Source: Capra hircus
Lineage: Eukaryota; Chordata; Mammalia; Artiodactyla; Bovidae
Length of the DNA stretch: 64,000 nucleotides
Direction of reading: 5' to 3'
Assembly (NCBI RefSeq): GCF_001704415.2
Contig: NC_030822.1
Location: 48,539,345 to 48,603,344 of the forward strand
Position numbers and translations under genes: made by a program
In this document: one piece after another, positions 54,210 through 64,000 of the stretch
How the letters are laid out: every line of letters starts with the position of its first letter
Position numbering within the stretch: the stretch's first letter is position 1
The notes under the pieces: generated by a model
The model's input: the letters and a program-made list of their open reading frames with translations, nothing else
Told to the model about the DNA's origin: nothing
The model's database searches: none

Positions 54210-54432
54210 ATAACAGCTAAAACATAGTTCATACAATGTGCTTTAAAACAAGCGTCCCTTTGTTAAATCCTTACAAAAACCCTATGGAAAAGGGACTACT
54301 ACTATATAATTTGCAGATTATAAAACAAAGTCTAGACACGTTTAAGGATCTTAAAGCCACATAATATCAATAAAAGGCAGAATCAGGACTCAACCTGACC
54401 TAAGCCTGCTCAGGCGACCACTCTCCACACTG
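54210..54432 (-). mobile_element. MIR SINE, near full length
   Basis: 'aaatccttacaaaaacccta', 'agattataaaacaaagtcta' and 'gcagaatcaggactcaacct' in reverse MIR order. Confidence 0.7.
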
Positions 54433-54534
54433 TTTTTATATTTATTATTTTAAGACTCTGGAGGGAGAAAGTTGCAGGCTTGTTTTGTTGTTAATGTCCT
54501 TTGTTTGTTTTGTTTGGCTCCAAATCTTGAATAC

Positions 54535-54752
54535 AGGCTCCCCTGATAGCTCAGCAGTAACGAATCTACCTGCCAAGGCAGGAGACGTTGAGTTTGATCC
54601 CTGGGTCTGGAAGTTCCCCTGGAGGAAGGACATGGCAATCCACTCCAATATTCTTGCCTTGGAAATCCCATGAACAGAGGAGCCTGGTGGGCTGTACAGT
54701 CCATGGGGTCACAAAGAATCTGACACAAGTTAGTGACTAAATAATAATAAAT
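54535..54752 (+). mobile_element. Bov-tA SINE
   Basis: 'gctcccctgatagctcagca', 'ccaatattcttgccttggaa' and 'gacacaagttagtgactaaa' with an (AAT)n tail. Confidence 0.92.
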
Positions 54753-54865
54753 CTTAAACACATAAAGTGAAACTAAGAGAACTCAAGAATTTCCTCCACG
54801 CCTCAAAATATTCTTTTTCCTATTTATTTTTTCACCTCTATGGCTACTGGGAAATACTTCTTTTT

Positions 54866-54993
54866 CTTTTCTTTATCTTTTTGACGTGCTGTACTACATG
54901 TAGTATCTTAGTTTCCAGACTGGGAATCAAACCTGCACCCCCTGCATTGGAAGCGCAGAGTCTTAACTTCCCTGGGCCACCAGGGAAGTCCCA
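54866..54993 (-). mobile_element. CHR-type SINE
   Basis: 'gtagtatcttagtttccaga' and 'ctgggccaccagggaagtcc'. The flanks ggaaatacttcttttt (54850) and ggaaatgtttcttttt (54994) are a slightly diverged duplication. Confidence 0.85.
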
Positions 54994-55009
54994 GGAAATG
55001 TTTCTTTTT

Positions 55010-55295
55010 AAAAAAAAATCATTTATGACACTGCTGTATCTTTGTCGCTGCACTTGAGCCTTCTCTAGTTGCAGGCAATGAGGGCTACGGTCTAGTTTCA
55101 GTGTGCAGGCTTCTCATTGCGGTGGCTTCTCTTGTTGCAAAGCATGGGCTCTAGGGCTTGAGGGCTCAGCAGTTGTGGCACACGGGCTTAGCTGCCTCAT
55201 GGCTTGTGGGTTCTTAGTTGCCAGACCAATGATCGAACCCGTGTTCCCTGCATTGGCAGGTGGATTCTTAACCACTGGACTACCAGAGAAGTACC
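55010..55295 (-). mobile_element. CHR-type SINE, full length
   Basis: 'cttctctagttgcaggcaat', 'cggtggcttctcttgttgca' and 'ttaaccactggactaccaga'. It inserted a few bases beside the SINE at 54866. Confidence 0.88.
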
Positions 55296-55304
55296 CCCAG
55301 GAAA

Positions 55305-56107
55305 CAGATCTTAATGCAACACATGGGGCAAGGGAATTTCTATACCTTTTATGACTGAGGAAGGAGAACAGGGAACTAAAACTAAATGATTAAACTAATT
55401 TGGAGGAAGGAAAAACAATCGTGTACTTCCATCCTACTTTGGAATGATGTATATTAGTTTTGAAATACAGCTGGGGAAGAAAAACAGTGATTTTGCAGAT
55501 CTGAGGTCCACATTTTTGTCTCTGTGTGAAGATGGTACACACGTGTGTACCATGATGTGTTTAGAAAACTTTCAACCAAGCTTTAGATTTGTGCACATTT
55601 TCTGACTCCTGAACTAGTTTTTTTTCCTGCAACCATTTTCAACAGCTTAATGTTCATCATTCAAAATGCTTGCTCCACATTCCTCAGCCTGGGACAGGCC
55701 ATAGGAATGATGCCGGTCACGTTGAGTGCCAGCCAGCGAAGGTGGGCTCCTTTCTGTCCGGGTGAGAACATCCCTTAGGGGACCTCAGACTGTTTGACAG
55801 GAAGAGGCCCACACTGCTCTTCTCCCTCCTGACCTGCTTTGACCCTACCCAGTCCATACTGTTTCTCTTAATTAACATTGCTCGAGTTGCAACAAATTTT
55901 TTCATTTTAACTTTACCAAACCTTTCCAGAGGGCAGGGCAAAACTCCAGAGTCTTGATGCCCTTGGATCCACTTCCCAGAACCTCTCAAGTAGTTCTAAG
56001 AAGCCCTGGGGGCTGTGAGTAGGAAGATAGGAACTGATCTTTGTCACAAAAGGGCAGTTTGAGGTGTGCTGGGGCACTTACATCACCTGCATTCCTTTTT
56101 TTTAAAA
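55305..56107. other. Unique DNA
   Basis: Contains an acgtgtgtac palindrome-like word at about 55540. No gene or repeat supported. Confidence 0.35.
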
Positions 56108-56312
56108 GCAGCTTTAAAAAAATATATATATATTTATTATGGCACACTGGGTCTTAGTTGTGGCACGAGATTCAAGATCCTCTTTTTTTCAAAGTTGCTT
56201 TATGTGAACTCTTAGTGGTGGCATGCAGGATCTAGTTCCCTGAAAGGGATCGAACCCGGGCGCCCTGAATTGCTAGTGCACAATCTTAACCACTAGACCA
56301 CCAGGGAAGTCC
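56108..56312 (-). mobile_element. CHR-type SINE
   Basis: 'aggatctagttccctgaaag' and 'ttaaccactagaccaccagg', AT-rich tail. Confidence 0.85.
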
Positions 56313-56821
56313 TTTGCCTGCATTCTTTTGCTTGGGCTCCAGAGTTTCAAATCTCCGAGACATGAAAACCATGGTCATCCTCTACCCTCACCCTAACTTT
56401 CTTTGCCTCCTTTTCCCTTTAATACATTTCCTTTCTCACCATCTGCATTCCTATAAAGGGAGAGTTCCACTCAATCCTGCTTTAAGATGACTCTTTTCTG
56501 AGAGTAGGCAGTGTCTTCTATGTGGCTTCGTGGTTTTGAACGCTAAACAAAGCAGGAGACAAAATGCAATCCTTGGCTCTCTAAATTATATTTATTTCTC
56601 TCGTATTTTGGGCCTGGAGCTCCCAAGGAGGAATAATGGGTGTTTTGTTGAAAAGGCAGGGGTGGGAGGATTAGATGTGAAAGTAACACATAGTGCCCCA
56701 GGAGTCAGAGAGCCTGAATTTTAGTCCTAAATTTGCCATTCACCTTAATCAGTGTGACCTGATGCTCAGTTGCCTAATTTATAAAGTGGCTAAGTGAGAA
56801 GTAGTAGTGACCACTAACTCC
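56313..56821. other. Unique DNA
   Basis: No supported feature. Confidence 0.35.
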
Positions 56822-57030
56822 AAACAACAGATCATAGTTCAATTATTGGCTGTGCCATTTACTAGTTGTATTTCCTTGGGCAATTTATTTGATTTTTTCC
56901 AAGCCTCGGTTTCATCATCTGTAAAATGGGAATTAAAAGTTGAAACTATTTTATAGAGTAGTTTTAAGGATTAAATAAAATAATGTTCATAGAGTTCTTA
57001 GCAAGCACTCAATAAAATAAGCTATTAGCA
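56822..57030 (+). mobile_element. MIR SINE, near full length
   Basis: 'ctgtgccatttactagttgt', 'tcggtttcatcatctgtaaa', 'tttaaggattaaataaaata' and 'gcaagcactcaataaaat'. Confidence 0.85.
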
Positions 57031-57134
57031 TAGAAGTTCCACAAGTTTCCTCCTACCTCTGCATTTTATATTCTATTTGCAAAAAAGTCATTGATCATTA
57101 CATTTTTAACTAATGTTCACTTAACTTGTAGTTC

Positions 57135-57279
57135 TATTTTGTTTTTTATTTGGCTGTGCTATCTTTGCTGCTGCATGTGGGATCTTTCTAGTTGCAACAT
57201 GAGGGATCTAGTTCCCTGACCCTGGCCTCTGCACTAGGAGCACAGAGTCTTAACCACTGGACCACCTGGAAAGTCCCTT
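57135..57279 (-). mobile_element. CHR-type SINE, short
   Basis: 'tgcatgtgggatctttctag' and 'ttaaccactggaccacctgg'. Confidence 0.85.
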
Positions 57280-57749
57280 GCTTTTTATTTTTTAAGAAGT
57301 TTCCTTTTTCCTGTTTTCCCAAGAAATTTTTTTTTAAAATCATAAGTGGGTGTTGAACTTGTTAAAATTCGTTTTCATCTACTGAAATGATATTTCTTTT
57401 CTCCTTGGCTATACATATGGGTGCTTGCTGTGATTAATTTTTAATGTTAAATCAACCTTATGTTCTGAGGAAAAAATGCACTTGGTCTGATGCATTTTCC
57501 TTTGTATTTATTGTGTGATCTGATTTTGTGAAGAGCTGATTGCATCTATGCTCCTGGGGGATACTGGTCTGATTTTCTTTCTTGTGCATGTATACCTTTC
57601 TCTGGGTTTTAGGACCACAGTAATACTTAAAATGTGTTAGGAAGTGTTCCCTCCTTCTCTGTTTTCTGAAAGAGTTTGTGTAGAATTACTATCACTCCTC
57701 TTCTCCAGGAAAGTTTAGCTCTTTTTAAATTTTTTTTCCTTTTTTTTTT
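57280..57749. other. AT-rich DNA, possibly an old L1 remnant
   Basis: 'ttaaatcaaccttatgttct', 'tctgattttgtgaagagctg' and 'agagtttgtgtagaattact' resemble reverse L1 ORF2 sequence, but divergence is high. Confidence 0.4.
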
Positions 57750-57833
57750 TTTCTTTTTGGCTGCATGCTGAACTTCCCCAGCCAGGGATCAAAAAGCACA
57801 GAGTCTTAACCACTGGACTGCCAGGGAAACCCT
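57750..57833 (-). mobile_element. CHR-type SINE fragment
   Basis: 'ttaaccactggactgccagg' preceded by poly-T and ttggctgcatg. Confidence 0.75.
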
Positions 57834-57964
57834 AGCTCTGGCTTTTAAATGTGAAAGAGACTGTTCCTTTCAATTCTCCCCTTCCCTATATAAAATGGAA
57901 AAGAAGTCATTATCTCAAGATGCAGAACAGTCTAAAAATACAGTTCAAAAAGGGCTTGAACATA

Positions 57965-58130
57965 CATGGAACGCTACTCAATGTTATGTGGCAGCCTGCA
58001 TGGGAGGGGGCTTGAGAGGAGAATGGATACATGTATATGTATGGCTGAGTCCCTTTGCTGTTCACCTGAAACTACCACAACATTGTTAATCGGCTATACT
58101 CCAATATAAAATAAAAAGTTTAAAGTTTGG
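57965..58130 (+). mobile_element. L1 3' end fragment
   Basis: 'ctactcaatgttatgtggca', 'atgtatggctgagtcccttt' and 'ccaatataaaataaaaagtt' with a poly-A tail. Confidence 0.85.
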
Positions 58131-58379
58131 AAAAAAAAAAGAAACGAAAACATTCTTAAAGAAAGGGGAAAGGCTTGAACAAATTAAGGTAAGGTTTTAA
58201 AATGAAGAATTCTGCTATAATCCAAACAATATAATTGTATAGAATATTAAGTACTCAAAGTATAATTTTTCAAGATGGAATCATATATGTTCATAGTTTC
58301 CTGTACTTTTCCTTTAAAACATCTCTTTACTTTTACAGATTTTAGTATATTTAATTAATCACATTTTATATAACTTAAC

Positions 58380-58555
58380 ACTGATGATTAAGTATTTTTC
58401 TTTTATTTCTGTGAGTCTTCATCACACAATTATAAGCTTCATGAGAGAAGAGACGAATTCTGTTTTTTTTTTACTACTATCTTCATAAACCTGGCTCAAT
58501 AGTAGAAAGCTGGCAAGTAATTAATGAATGTGTAGATGATGAATAAATTAATTAA
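58380..58555 (+). mobile_element. Probable L2 LINE 3' fragment
   Basis: 'ataagcttcatgagagaaga' and 'ataaacctggctcaatagta' then 'taattaatgaatgtg'; weak. Confidence 0.4.
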
Positions 58556-58605
58556 TTCTTTCAGATGAGTTTCCCAGAGAATTTGCATGTCCCTCTGAAA
58601 ACTTA

Positions 58606-58804
58606 GGACTTCCCTTGTGGCTCAGCTGGTAAAGAATCCGCCTGCAATGTGGGAGACCTGGGTTCGATCTCTGGGTTTGGAAGATCCCCTGGAGAAGGGA
58701 AAGGCTACCCACTCCAGTATTCTGGCCTGGAGAATTCCATGGACTGTACAGTCAATGGGGTCTCAAAGAGTCGGACATGACTGAGTGACTTTCATTTTCA
58801 CTTT
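58606..58804 (+). mobile_element. Bov-tA SINE with target duplication
   Basis: 'gacttcccttgtggctcagc' to 'cggacatgactgagtgactt'. Flanked by ctgaaaactta (58595-58605) and ctgaaaattta (58805-58815). Confidence 0.94.
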
Positions 58805-58815
58805 CTGAAAATTTA

Positions 58816-59099
58816 ATTAGTTCAGCTTCCTTTCACTGAGGACTGGTAACAAGCATGGTATGACTATCAAGGTGAGTGCAAAACCGTCCTTGCTTAGGAA
58901 GCTTAATGTCCAGTGGGAGAAAAGCTGAGCAAATGGACACAACACAAAGACTCTTGACAGGTGTCTGTTGAGTACTACAGGGAAGGGAACAAGAGAAAAC
59001 CATGTTTTTGAGGCAAAGCCACCACTTGGGCTGCTTCCATGAAAGAGGGAGAGAGGTTTTCCAGACAGGGGAGGTGAGACAAAAGAGTATCAGCAACCG
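58816..59099. other. Unique DNA
   Basis: No supported feature. Confidence 0.35.
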
Positions 59100-59220
59100 C
59101 CCCCCCCCCCCCGCATACAGCTTGCAGGATCTTAGTTCCCTGACCAGGGATTGAACCCAGGTCCCTGGCAGGGGAAGTGTGCCATGGAGTCTTAGCCACT
59201 GGACCACCAGAGAATTCCCA
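59100..59220 (-). mobile_element. CHR-type SINE, short, after a poly-C run
   Basis: A poly-C run of about 14 bases is followed by 'aggatcttagttccctgacc' and 'ttagccactggaccaccaga'. Confidence 0.85.
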
Positions 59221-59352
59221 AATGTGAGCAACTTCTTGTGGGTCATGGTCAAGAATGTGTTTTGTCATGTACAGATCCCTAACCCAGTGCCAAGCCTGGT
59301 GGGTATTGAATATGTGTCCATATGTAATTGATGCATTTAGGAACGAGTCTTG

Positions 59353-59475
59353 GGACTTCCCTGGAAGTGATTATGATTTCACCTTCCAATACAGGGTGTG
59401 CAGGTTCGATCCCTGGTCGGGGAGCTAAGATCCCACATGCCTTGAGGCCAAAAATCCAGAATATAATAAACAACA
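59353..59475 (+). mobile_element. CHR-type SINE
   Basis: 'gggacttccctggaagtgat' and 'ttcgatccctggtcggggag'. It faces the CHR at 59100 in the opposite direction. Confidence 0.8.
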
Positions 59476-59526
59476 GAAACAATATGGTAACAAATTCAAT
59501 AAAGACTTTAAAAATGGTCCACATAA

Positions 59527-59531
59527 ATATA

Positions 59532-59565
<34 letters not shown>

Positions 59566-59566
59566 T
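59527..59566 (+). repeat. (TA)n followed by poly-T
   Basis: About 11 TA units run straight into about 18 T. Confidence 0.9.
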
Positions 59567-59859
59567 AAAAAGAAGGAACAGTCTCTCCTGCCAAAGGAAG
59601 AGGTAGAGGAAGCAAGGAGTGTAAGTTACAAGCAGAGTGGACTTGGACCTGATCCTGGAGAACCTTGAACTTCACAAGATCCTGTAGGCCAGGCCAGGGC
59701 CCCTAGGGGTTGTCACATAGGGCAATGCTTGCAAATGTTTCCACCAAAGTGCTCTTGAAGGTGGGGGAGTGCACATGTGCACCTCTGGGGACTTGAGAAC
59801 ACAGCCCAGAACAATCTGTCACACGTGAGACATTTCTTTGAAGTCTTACTTCAGCTTAA

Positions 59860-60430
59860 AATGCATGTGAATTTTTGCAGTACTGTTTACAATAGCCAAG
59901 ACACGGAAGCAGCCTAAATGTCCACTGACAGAGGAATGGATAAAGAAGACATGGCGCATATATACAATGGAATATTACTCAGCCATTAAAAAGAATGAAA
60001 TAAGGCCATTTGCAGCAATGTGAATGGACCTAGAGATTGTCATACTGAGTGAAGTCAGACAGAGAAGGAGAAATATCATATGACATCCCCTATATGTGGA
60101 CTCTAAAAAGAAATGATACAAATGAACTTACATGCAAAACAGAAGGAGACTCACAGACTTAGAAAATGAACTTATGGTTGCCAGGGGGAAAGGATGGTCA
60201 GGGAATTTGGGATGGTCATGTACACACTGCTATATTTAAAACAGATAACCAACAAGAATCTACTGGATAGCATAGGGAACCCTGCTCAATGTTTTGCGGC
60301 AGCCTGGATGGGAGGGGAGTTTAGGGAGAATGGATACAGGTACTTGTATGGCTGAGTTCTTTAGCTATTCACCTGAAACTATCATAACACTGTTAATTGG
60401 TTATACCCCAATACAAAATAAAAAGTTCCT
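59860..60430 (+). mobile_element. L1 3' end, about 570 bp
   Basis: 'gtttacaatagccaagacac', 'tggaatattactcagccatt', 'ggacctagagattgtcatac' and 'caatacaaaataaaaagttc': the very end of ORF2 and the 3' UTR. Stops throughout; inactive. Confidence 0.92.
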
Positions 60431-60559
60431 CCAAAATGCATATGAATTTAATCTTCTACTCCAAATACTTTTTAAAATACATGGGATTATTTTCAATTAG
60501 TTACAATTTAGTAAAATGACAGTCCGGGAAAATACTGATCATGTGGTTATTCTATGATT

Positions 60560-60715
60560 CTATGTGGTCCTGTCACACTGTCCATGAGCCCCAAGAGAGG
60601 AGCATATCTTTTTGAGAAGCAAAAAGGGAATATCCATTCTGTCCACTGCTATAGCCCTGGCATCTCAAAATGTGTCTTAGCAGGTGCTCAGAAAGTAGTT
60701 ATTGAATGAATGACT
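60560..60715 (+). mobile_element. Probable L2 LINE 3' fragment
   Basis: 'gtccactgctatagccctgg', 'catctcaaaatgtgtcttag' and 'agtagttattgaatgaatga'. Confidence 0.5.
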
Positions 60716-60903
60716 GATGTGCATGAAATGACATGGTCAGATATTCTAAAATGTGACATGGACAGATGCCTATTAGATAATCTCAGACACAAGCCAGAAA
60801 AGCAGGGACCAGACGCCTTAGGCCTCTGCTGCCAGATAGGCCTGTGTGCTGAAGGAAATGTATCTAAATTCCTTTTTATCTAGATTTACTCATCTGTGAC
60901 ACT

Positions 60904-61111
60904 GAAACTGTTAGTCACTCAGTCATGTCCAATTCTTTGCAGCCCCATGGACTGTAGCCCACCAGGCTCTTCTGTCCATGGAATACTCCAGGCAAGAATA
61001 CTGGAGTGGGTTGCCATTCCCTTCTCCAGGGGATCTTCCTGACCCAGGGATCAAACCCGGGTCTCCTACGTTGTAGGCAGATTCTTTATCATCTGCACCA
61101 CCGGGGAAGCC
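60904..61111 (-). mobile_element. Bov-tA SINE with perfect 13-bp target duplication
   Basis: Full-length reverse copy ('gttagtcactcagtcatgtc' to 'tgcaccaccggggaagc') between catctgtgacact at 60891-60903 and 61112-61124. Confidence 0.96.
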
Positions 61112-61419
61112 CATCTGTGACACTAAAGCCCACCCACCAAAAGCCTGGAGATTCAAAAGGGGTTGGGAGAGTGGGGCGCTCACAAAATTAATTCTCCATC
61201 TGCTTCTGGATTAATATCAAAGAATGGTAAGTCAGATCAGGTGGGAAAACTGTAGATAAAAAACCACGACTATTGTTACACTAAAAACAACCAAAAGAAA
61301 AATTAGAGCTGTTCTCTTAGGACCCGTTTAAATAGTATTTCTCTAGAAGTTCTGTCTCCTGAATCTCACCTCGAATGATCTGCTTCCCCCTCACTGCTCC
61401 TCTTGTCTTTCCCTTGCAA

Positions 61420-61990
61420 CCCAAGCTTGAGTGATCATGTCATTCCCGCCCAAACATCCAGCCCCACTCCCAACAGTCTGCCTGGCAAAGTTCCCCTCTA
61501 CCCGTCACCCATCCTACCTACTGAAATGCTGTGACCACTCAGACCACAGGGATTACTTCCTCCACAAATCCCTGGGTTTTTACCATCTCTTCTGAGCTCC
61601 TGAAATTTCACAGGATTTGCCCATTTTGTACTGCCTCATAAATGGCAGCCCACTCCAGTATTCTTGCCTGGAGAATCCTGTGGGTGGAGGAGCCTGGTGC
61701 GCTGCTGTCCATAGGGTCACACAGAGTCAGACATGACTGAGGCAACTTAGCATGCATGCATGCATGCATTGGAGAAGGAAATGGCAACCCACTCCAGTAA
61801 TCTTGCCTGGAGAATCCCAGGGATGGAGGAGCCTGGTGGGCTGCCATCTATGGGGTCGCACAAAGTCAGACACGACTGAAGTGACTTAGCAGCAGCAGCA
61901 TAGTATTCTCATTCTGTCACACCACTTACAACTATATTGGGTCCTTCGTGAGCGCAGGAATCAGGAATCCTGTGTTAGTCCTCCTCTCAT
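61420..61990 (+). mobile_element. Probable L2 LINE fragment split by a Bov-A2
   Basis: 61420-61635 ('ccagccccactcccaacagt', 'gaccactcagaccacaggga') and 61905-61990 ('cattctgtcacaccacttac', 'ccttcgtgagcgcaggaatc') read as one L2 relic around the SINE. Confidence 0.5.
61640..61900 (+). mobile_element. Bov-A2 SINE, two Bov-A units
   Basis: Unit 1 ends 'cagacatgactgaggcaact', linker with (GCAT)n at 61750-61770, unit 2 ends 'gactgaagtgacttagcagc' and (AGC)n. The (GCAT)n expansion of the linker is unusual. Confidence 0.94.
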
Positions 61991-63875
61991 ATTTCTCACA
62001 GAATCCCAGTGTGCAGCAGGGACACAATTCACGCTCACACTGTTGGTTCCCTCCTTGACCCAGGAGCTGGCAATCAAGGGAGTCTGCTTGAATGTTCCAC
62101 ACAGCTCCTCTCAGGACTCACCACCAATTTCTCCTGGACAAAAATCTGCAGATCTCTGCTAGAGTTCTATAGAGTTCATGCCCTCAGATCACAGCTGGAG
62201 GCCGGTAATATGCCCAGAAAAGCTGATTCCGGGACTCAGAACCACAGTGGCTTTTAAAGACCACAGAGAAAATGAAAGCTTTATTTAAACAAATATTTTT
62301 CCCAGGAAGCCGTCGCTCTTTTGTAGGGTTTCTAAGCTGCAAATGCAGCAAAAGAGGTGAGGGTGGATGAAAGCGGGTGCTGGGCAGAACAGGGATTAAT
62401 TTACATTGGGCAGGATGGCTTGGTCCCTAGGGTTTCTGGACCGCTTCAATGCATTCTGAAAACTTTGATTCATTTTTTCCCAATCTGAGCCAAAATAGCT
62501 GAAATACAATATTCCTGGTGAACAGGAAGGAGGGAAGAAAGGAAGGAGAGAGAAAACAAGACATTTTTTTAAAAAATCCCACACACTTTTTCTCTATGGG
62601 TTCCATAGATCAAAAGTAGCAGATTGCAATTTCCTCACTCCAAATGAGACTTGCTTTCACATCATTCTGGTACGCTGCTCTCAGACAAGTTCCTATGGAG
62701 AAGATAGAAATGTCCTTTCTCCTTTCCTATCAGGTTGAACAATGGAGGTTGCAGCAGAAATGCTTTCCAGCAGGGCTGTGAGCAACCTGAGGACAAGAAC
62801 ATATAGCTCTGGTCCTGAAAGACTGTCCTATGGGGCAGTGTCACAGTTGCGGGGCTCACCCTGCAGAGATGACTATCTGCTGAACAGAAGTGAGAGGATA
62901 GAAAGCCACACGTGTTATCAAGTTGTTAGTTGTTCTCAAACATGGAGCAGAGACAATATTGAAGACAATGCCTGTTCTCCAACCCCAGTCATGTACTGGG
63001 TTGAACACAGGTGTTTTTAAATCCCATTAAGATGGAACTAAAGGAATAAAAGGGCTGCAAATCCACCAAGGACTAGAGAACATGGGAGGAAATTGAGGGC
63101 AAAGAGAAATGTCGACAAATGTTTGGTTGAAGGGAAGCGGACGAGGAGAGAACGGATACACTATGTCCCAGGGACTGAAACCCACAGCTCACAGAGGAAA
63201 GGCTCAGGAGCTGAAAGCAGGTCCGCAGATGCAGCAAAAAGATGAGCTGGGGCATGTTCTTAAAGCTGGGGCCTCAAGTGACAATCTGTTTTAAAAGACT
63301 TACGTGTCTCCTCCCGCACCCTCTGCAGAAAAGCCCCAATTCACCACCCCACAGGAGAAGGGAGTTTGGAGGACCAAACCTAGAGACATCAGACCCAGAA
63401 GAGAGCAAAGGGCCGAACTGGAAACACGGGCCTTCCCAAAGTCCAGATCTGGAGGCCTCTTGTCTGAGGCTGTTGGATTTGCATTCTGAATGGGATTCCC
63501 CGGGCCCCCACCCCAACTCCGGCCCCACAGCTTAGAGATTGCTGGCAGCCATTACCTACCTCCCACTAATGGATGGGTGACTTGAGAATTCTTCTCTGGA
63601 GAAAGAGAAGAGCTACAGAGAAAAAGCCTCTGAACGCTGACATTTGGGAATCCCAGGATGAAAAAGCGCACAGAGAAATCTGTGGTGCAAAAAGCCCTGC
63701 TCACTCTTGATCCTTCCAAAGAGCTTTTTTGTATCTCTCCCTCCAACATGGCACACTTGAGAAAAGTAAGAGGAAGACAAACAGAAGCAGAGATTCTGGA
63801 AGGAACCCTGTGATCAATATCCTAAGGGACAGAATGGAAGAAATTGAGGAATGTTAGGCAAGAGGAACAGATGAA
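61991..63875. other. Unique DNA near the right edge
   Basis: About 1.9 kb without ruminant repeats. Exon-like signals are an acceptor/donor pair at 62306-62356 and a good acceptor at 62733 with no matching donor. Neither is strong enough to call. Confidence 0.45.
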
Positions 63876-64000
63876 TGATAATAATAGCAATATTTATTGA
63901 ACATTTACTCTGTACCTGGTATATATTTAAACTAACCTAATCCTCATAAGATGCTTTTAATCCTCATTTAATGCCCATGAGTGGGGTACAATTATTTCCC
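63876..64000 (-). mobile_element. MIR SINE, cut by the window edge
   Basis: 'atatttattgaacatttact', 'aacctaatcctcataagatg' and 'gggtacaattatttccc' in reverse MIR order. It continues beyond 64000. Confidence 0.75.

Noticed and set aside
62734..63020. Open frame after a good acceptor (cctttcctatcag) reading MEVAAEMLSS...
   Set aside because: No usable donor or polyadenylation context downstream, and no recognised family. Kept only as unique DNA.
1..64000. A novel multigene system (defence, biosynthetic or similar)
   Set aside because: No multigene coding content exists in the window; all long frames are explained by repeats, GC-rich DNA or chance.

Overview
The window is mammalian nuclear DNA from a ruminant, most probably a bovid. 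The diagnosis rests on its mobile elements: BovB LINE copies ending in (TGAAC)n, Bov-tA and Bov-A2 SINEs with the 'gactgtagcccaccaggct' core, the cetartiodactyl tRNA-derived CHR-type SINE ('gacttccctggtggtccag'), a bovine-type L1 3' end, and older pan-mammalian MIR, L2, MER5A and MLT1 copies. The species cannot be fixed by eye. Repeat family names come from recalled consensus sequences, not from a search, and element ends are usually good to about 10-20 bases.

Only one protein-coding segment can be supported. A CpG island (about 780-1640) contains a probable first coding exon on the + strand: ATG at 1409, nine codons of a signal-peptide-like start (MTLLVLLGL), then a textbook splice donor at 1437, giving a phase-1 exon end. 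An in-frame stop 11 codons upstream supports this ATG. I do not recognise the gene. The remaining ~62.5 kb shows no convincing further exon and reads as a long first intron (or intron plus intergenic DNA). Three weak exon look-alikes that keep the phase-1 frame open (6845, 13173-13212, 62306-62356) are listed as hypotheses, not genes.

Layout: 1-380 unique 5' flank; 380-2100 purine-rich DNA, CpG island, first exon and start of intron 1; 2.1-14.7 kb mostly unique DNA with MIR, L2, MER5A and MER53-like fragments, one young truncated L1 and a GA/CA microsatellite; 14.8-15.7 kb a BovB fragment; 16-29 kb scattered SINEs, MIRs and L2; 29.3-31.4 kb BovB inserted in BovB; 33.2-34.1 kb an L1 with an internal inversion and an interrupted MER5A; 35.0-37.3 kb a BovB cluster in which one copy has inserted head-on into another, making a long inverted repeat; 37.6-51.6 kb dense SINEs, MLT1 LTR relics and L1 pieces, several nested; 52.0-52.4 kb a CpG-richer unique patch; 53-61.9 kb SINEs, L1 and L2; 62.0-63.9 kb unique DNA, ending in a MIR at the window edge.

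No tRNA, rRNA, CRISPR, operon or prokaryotic system is present, and I saw no new defence- or metabolism-type system. The most informative content is the insertion archaeology (nested copies with target-site duplications, two internally inverted LINE insertions, serial SINE insertions at one site) and the unassigned CpG-island gene start.
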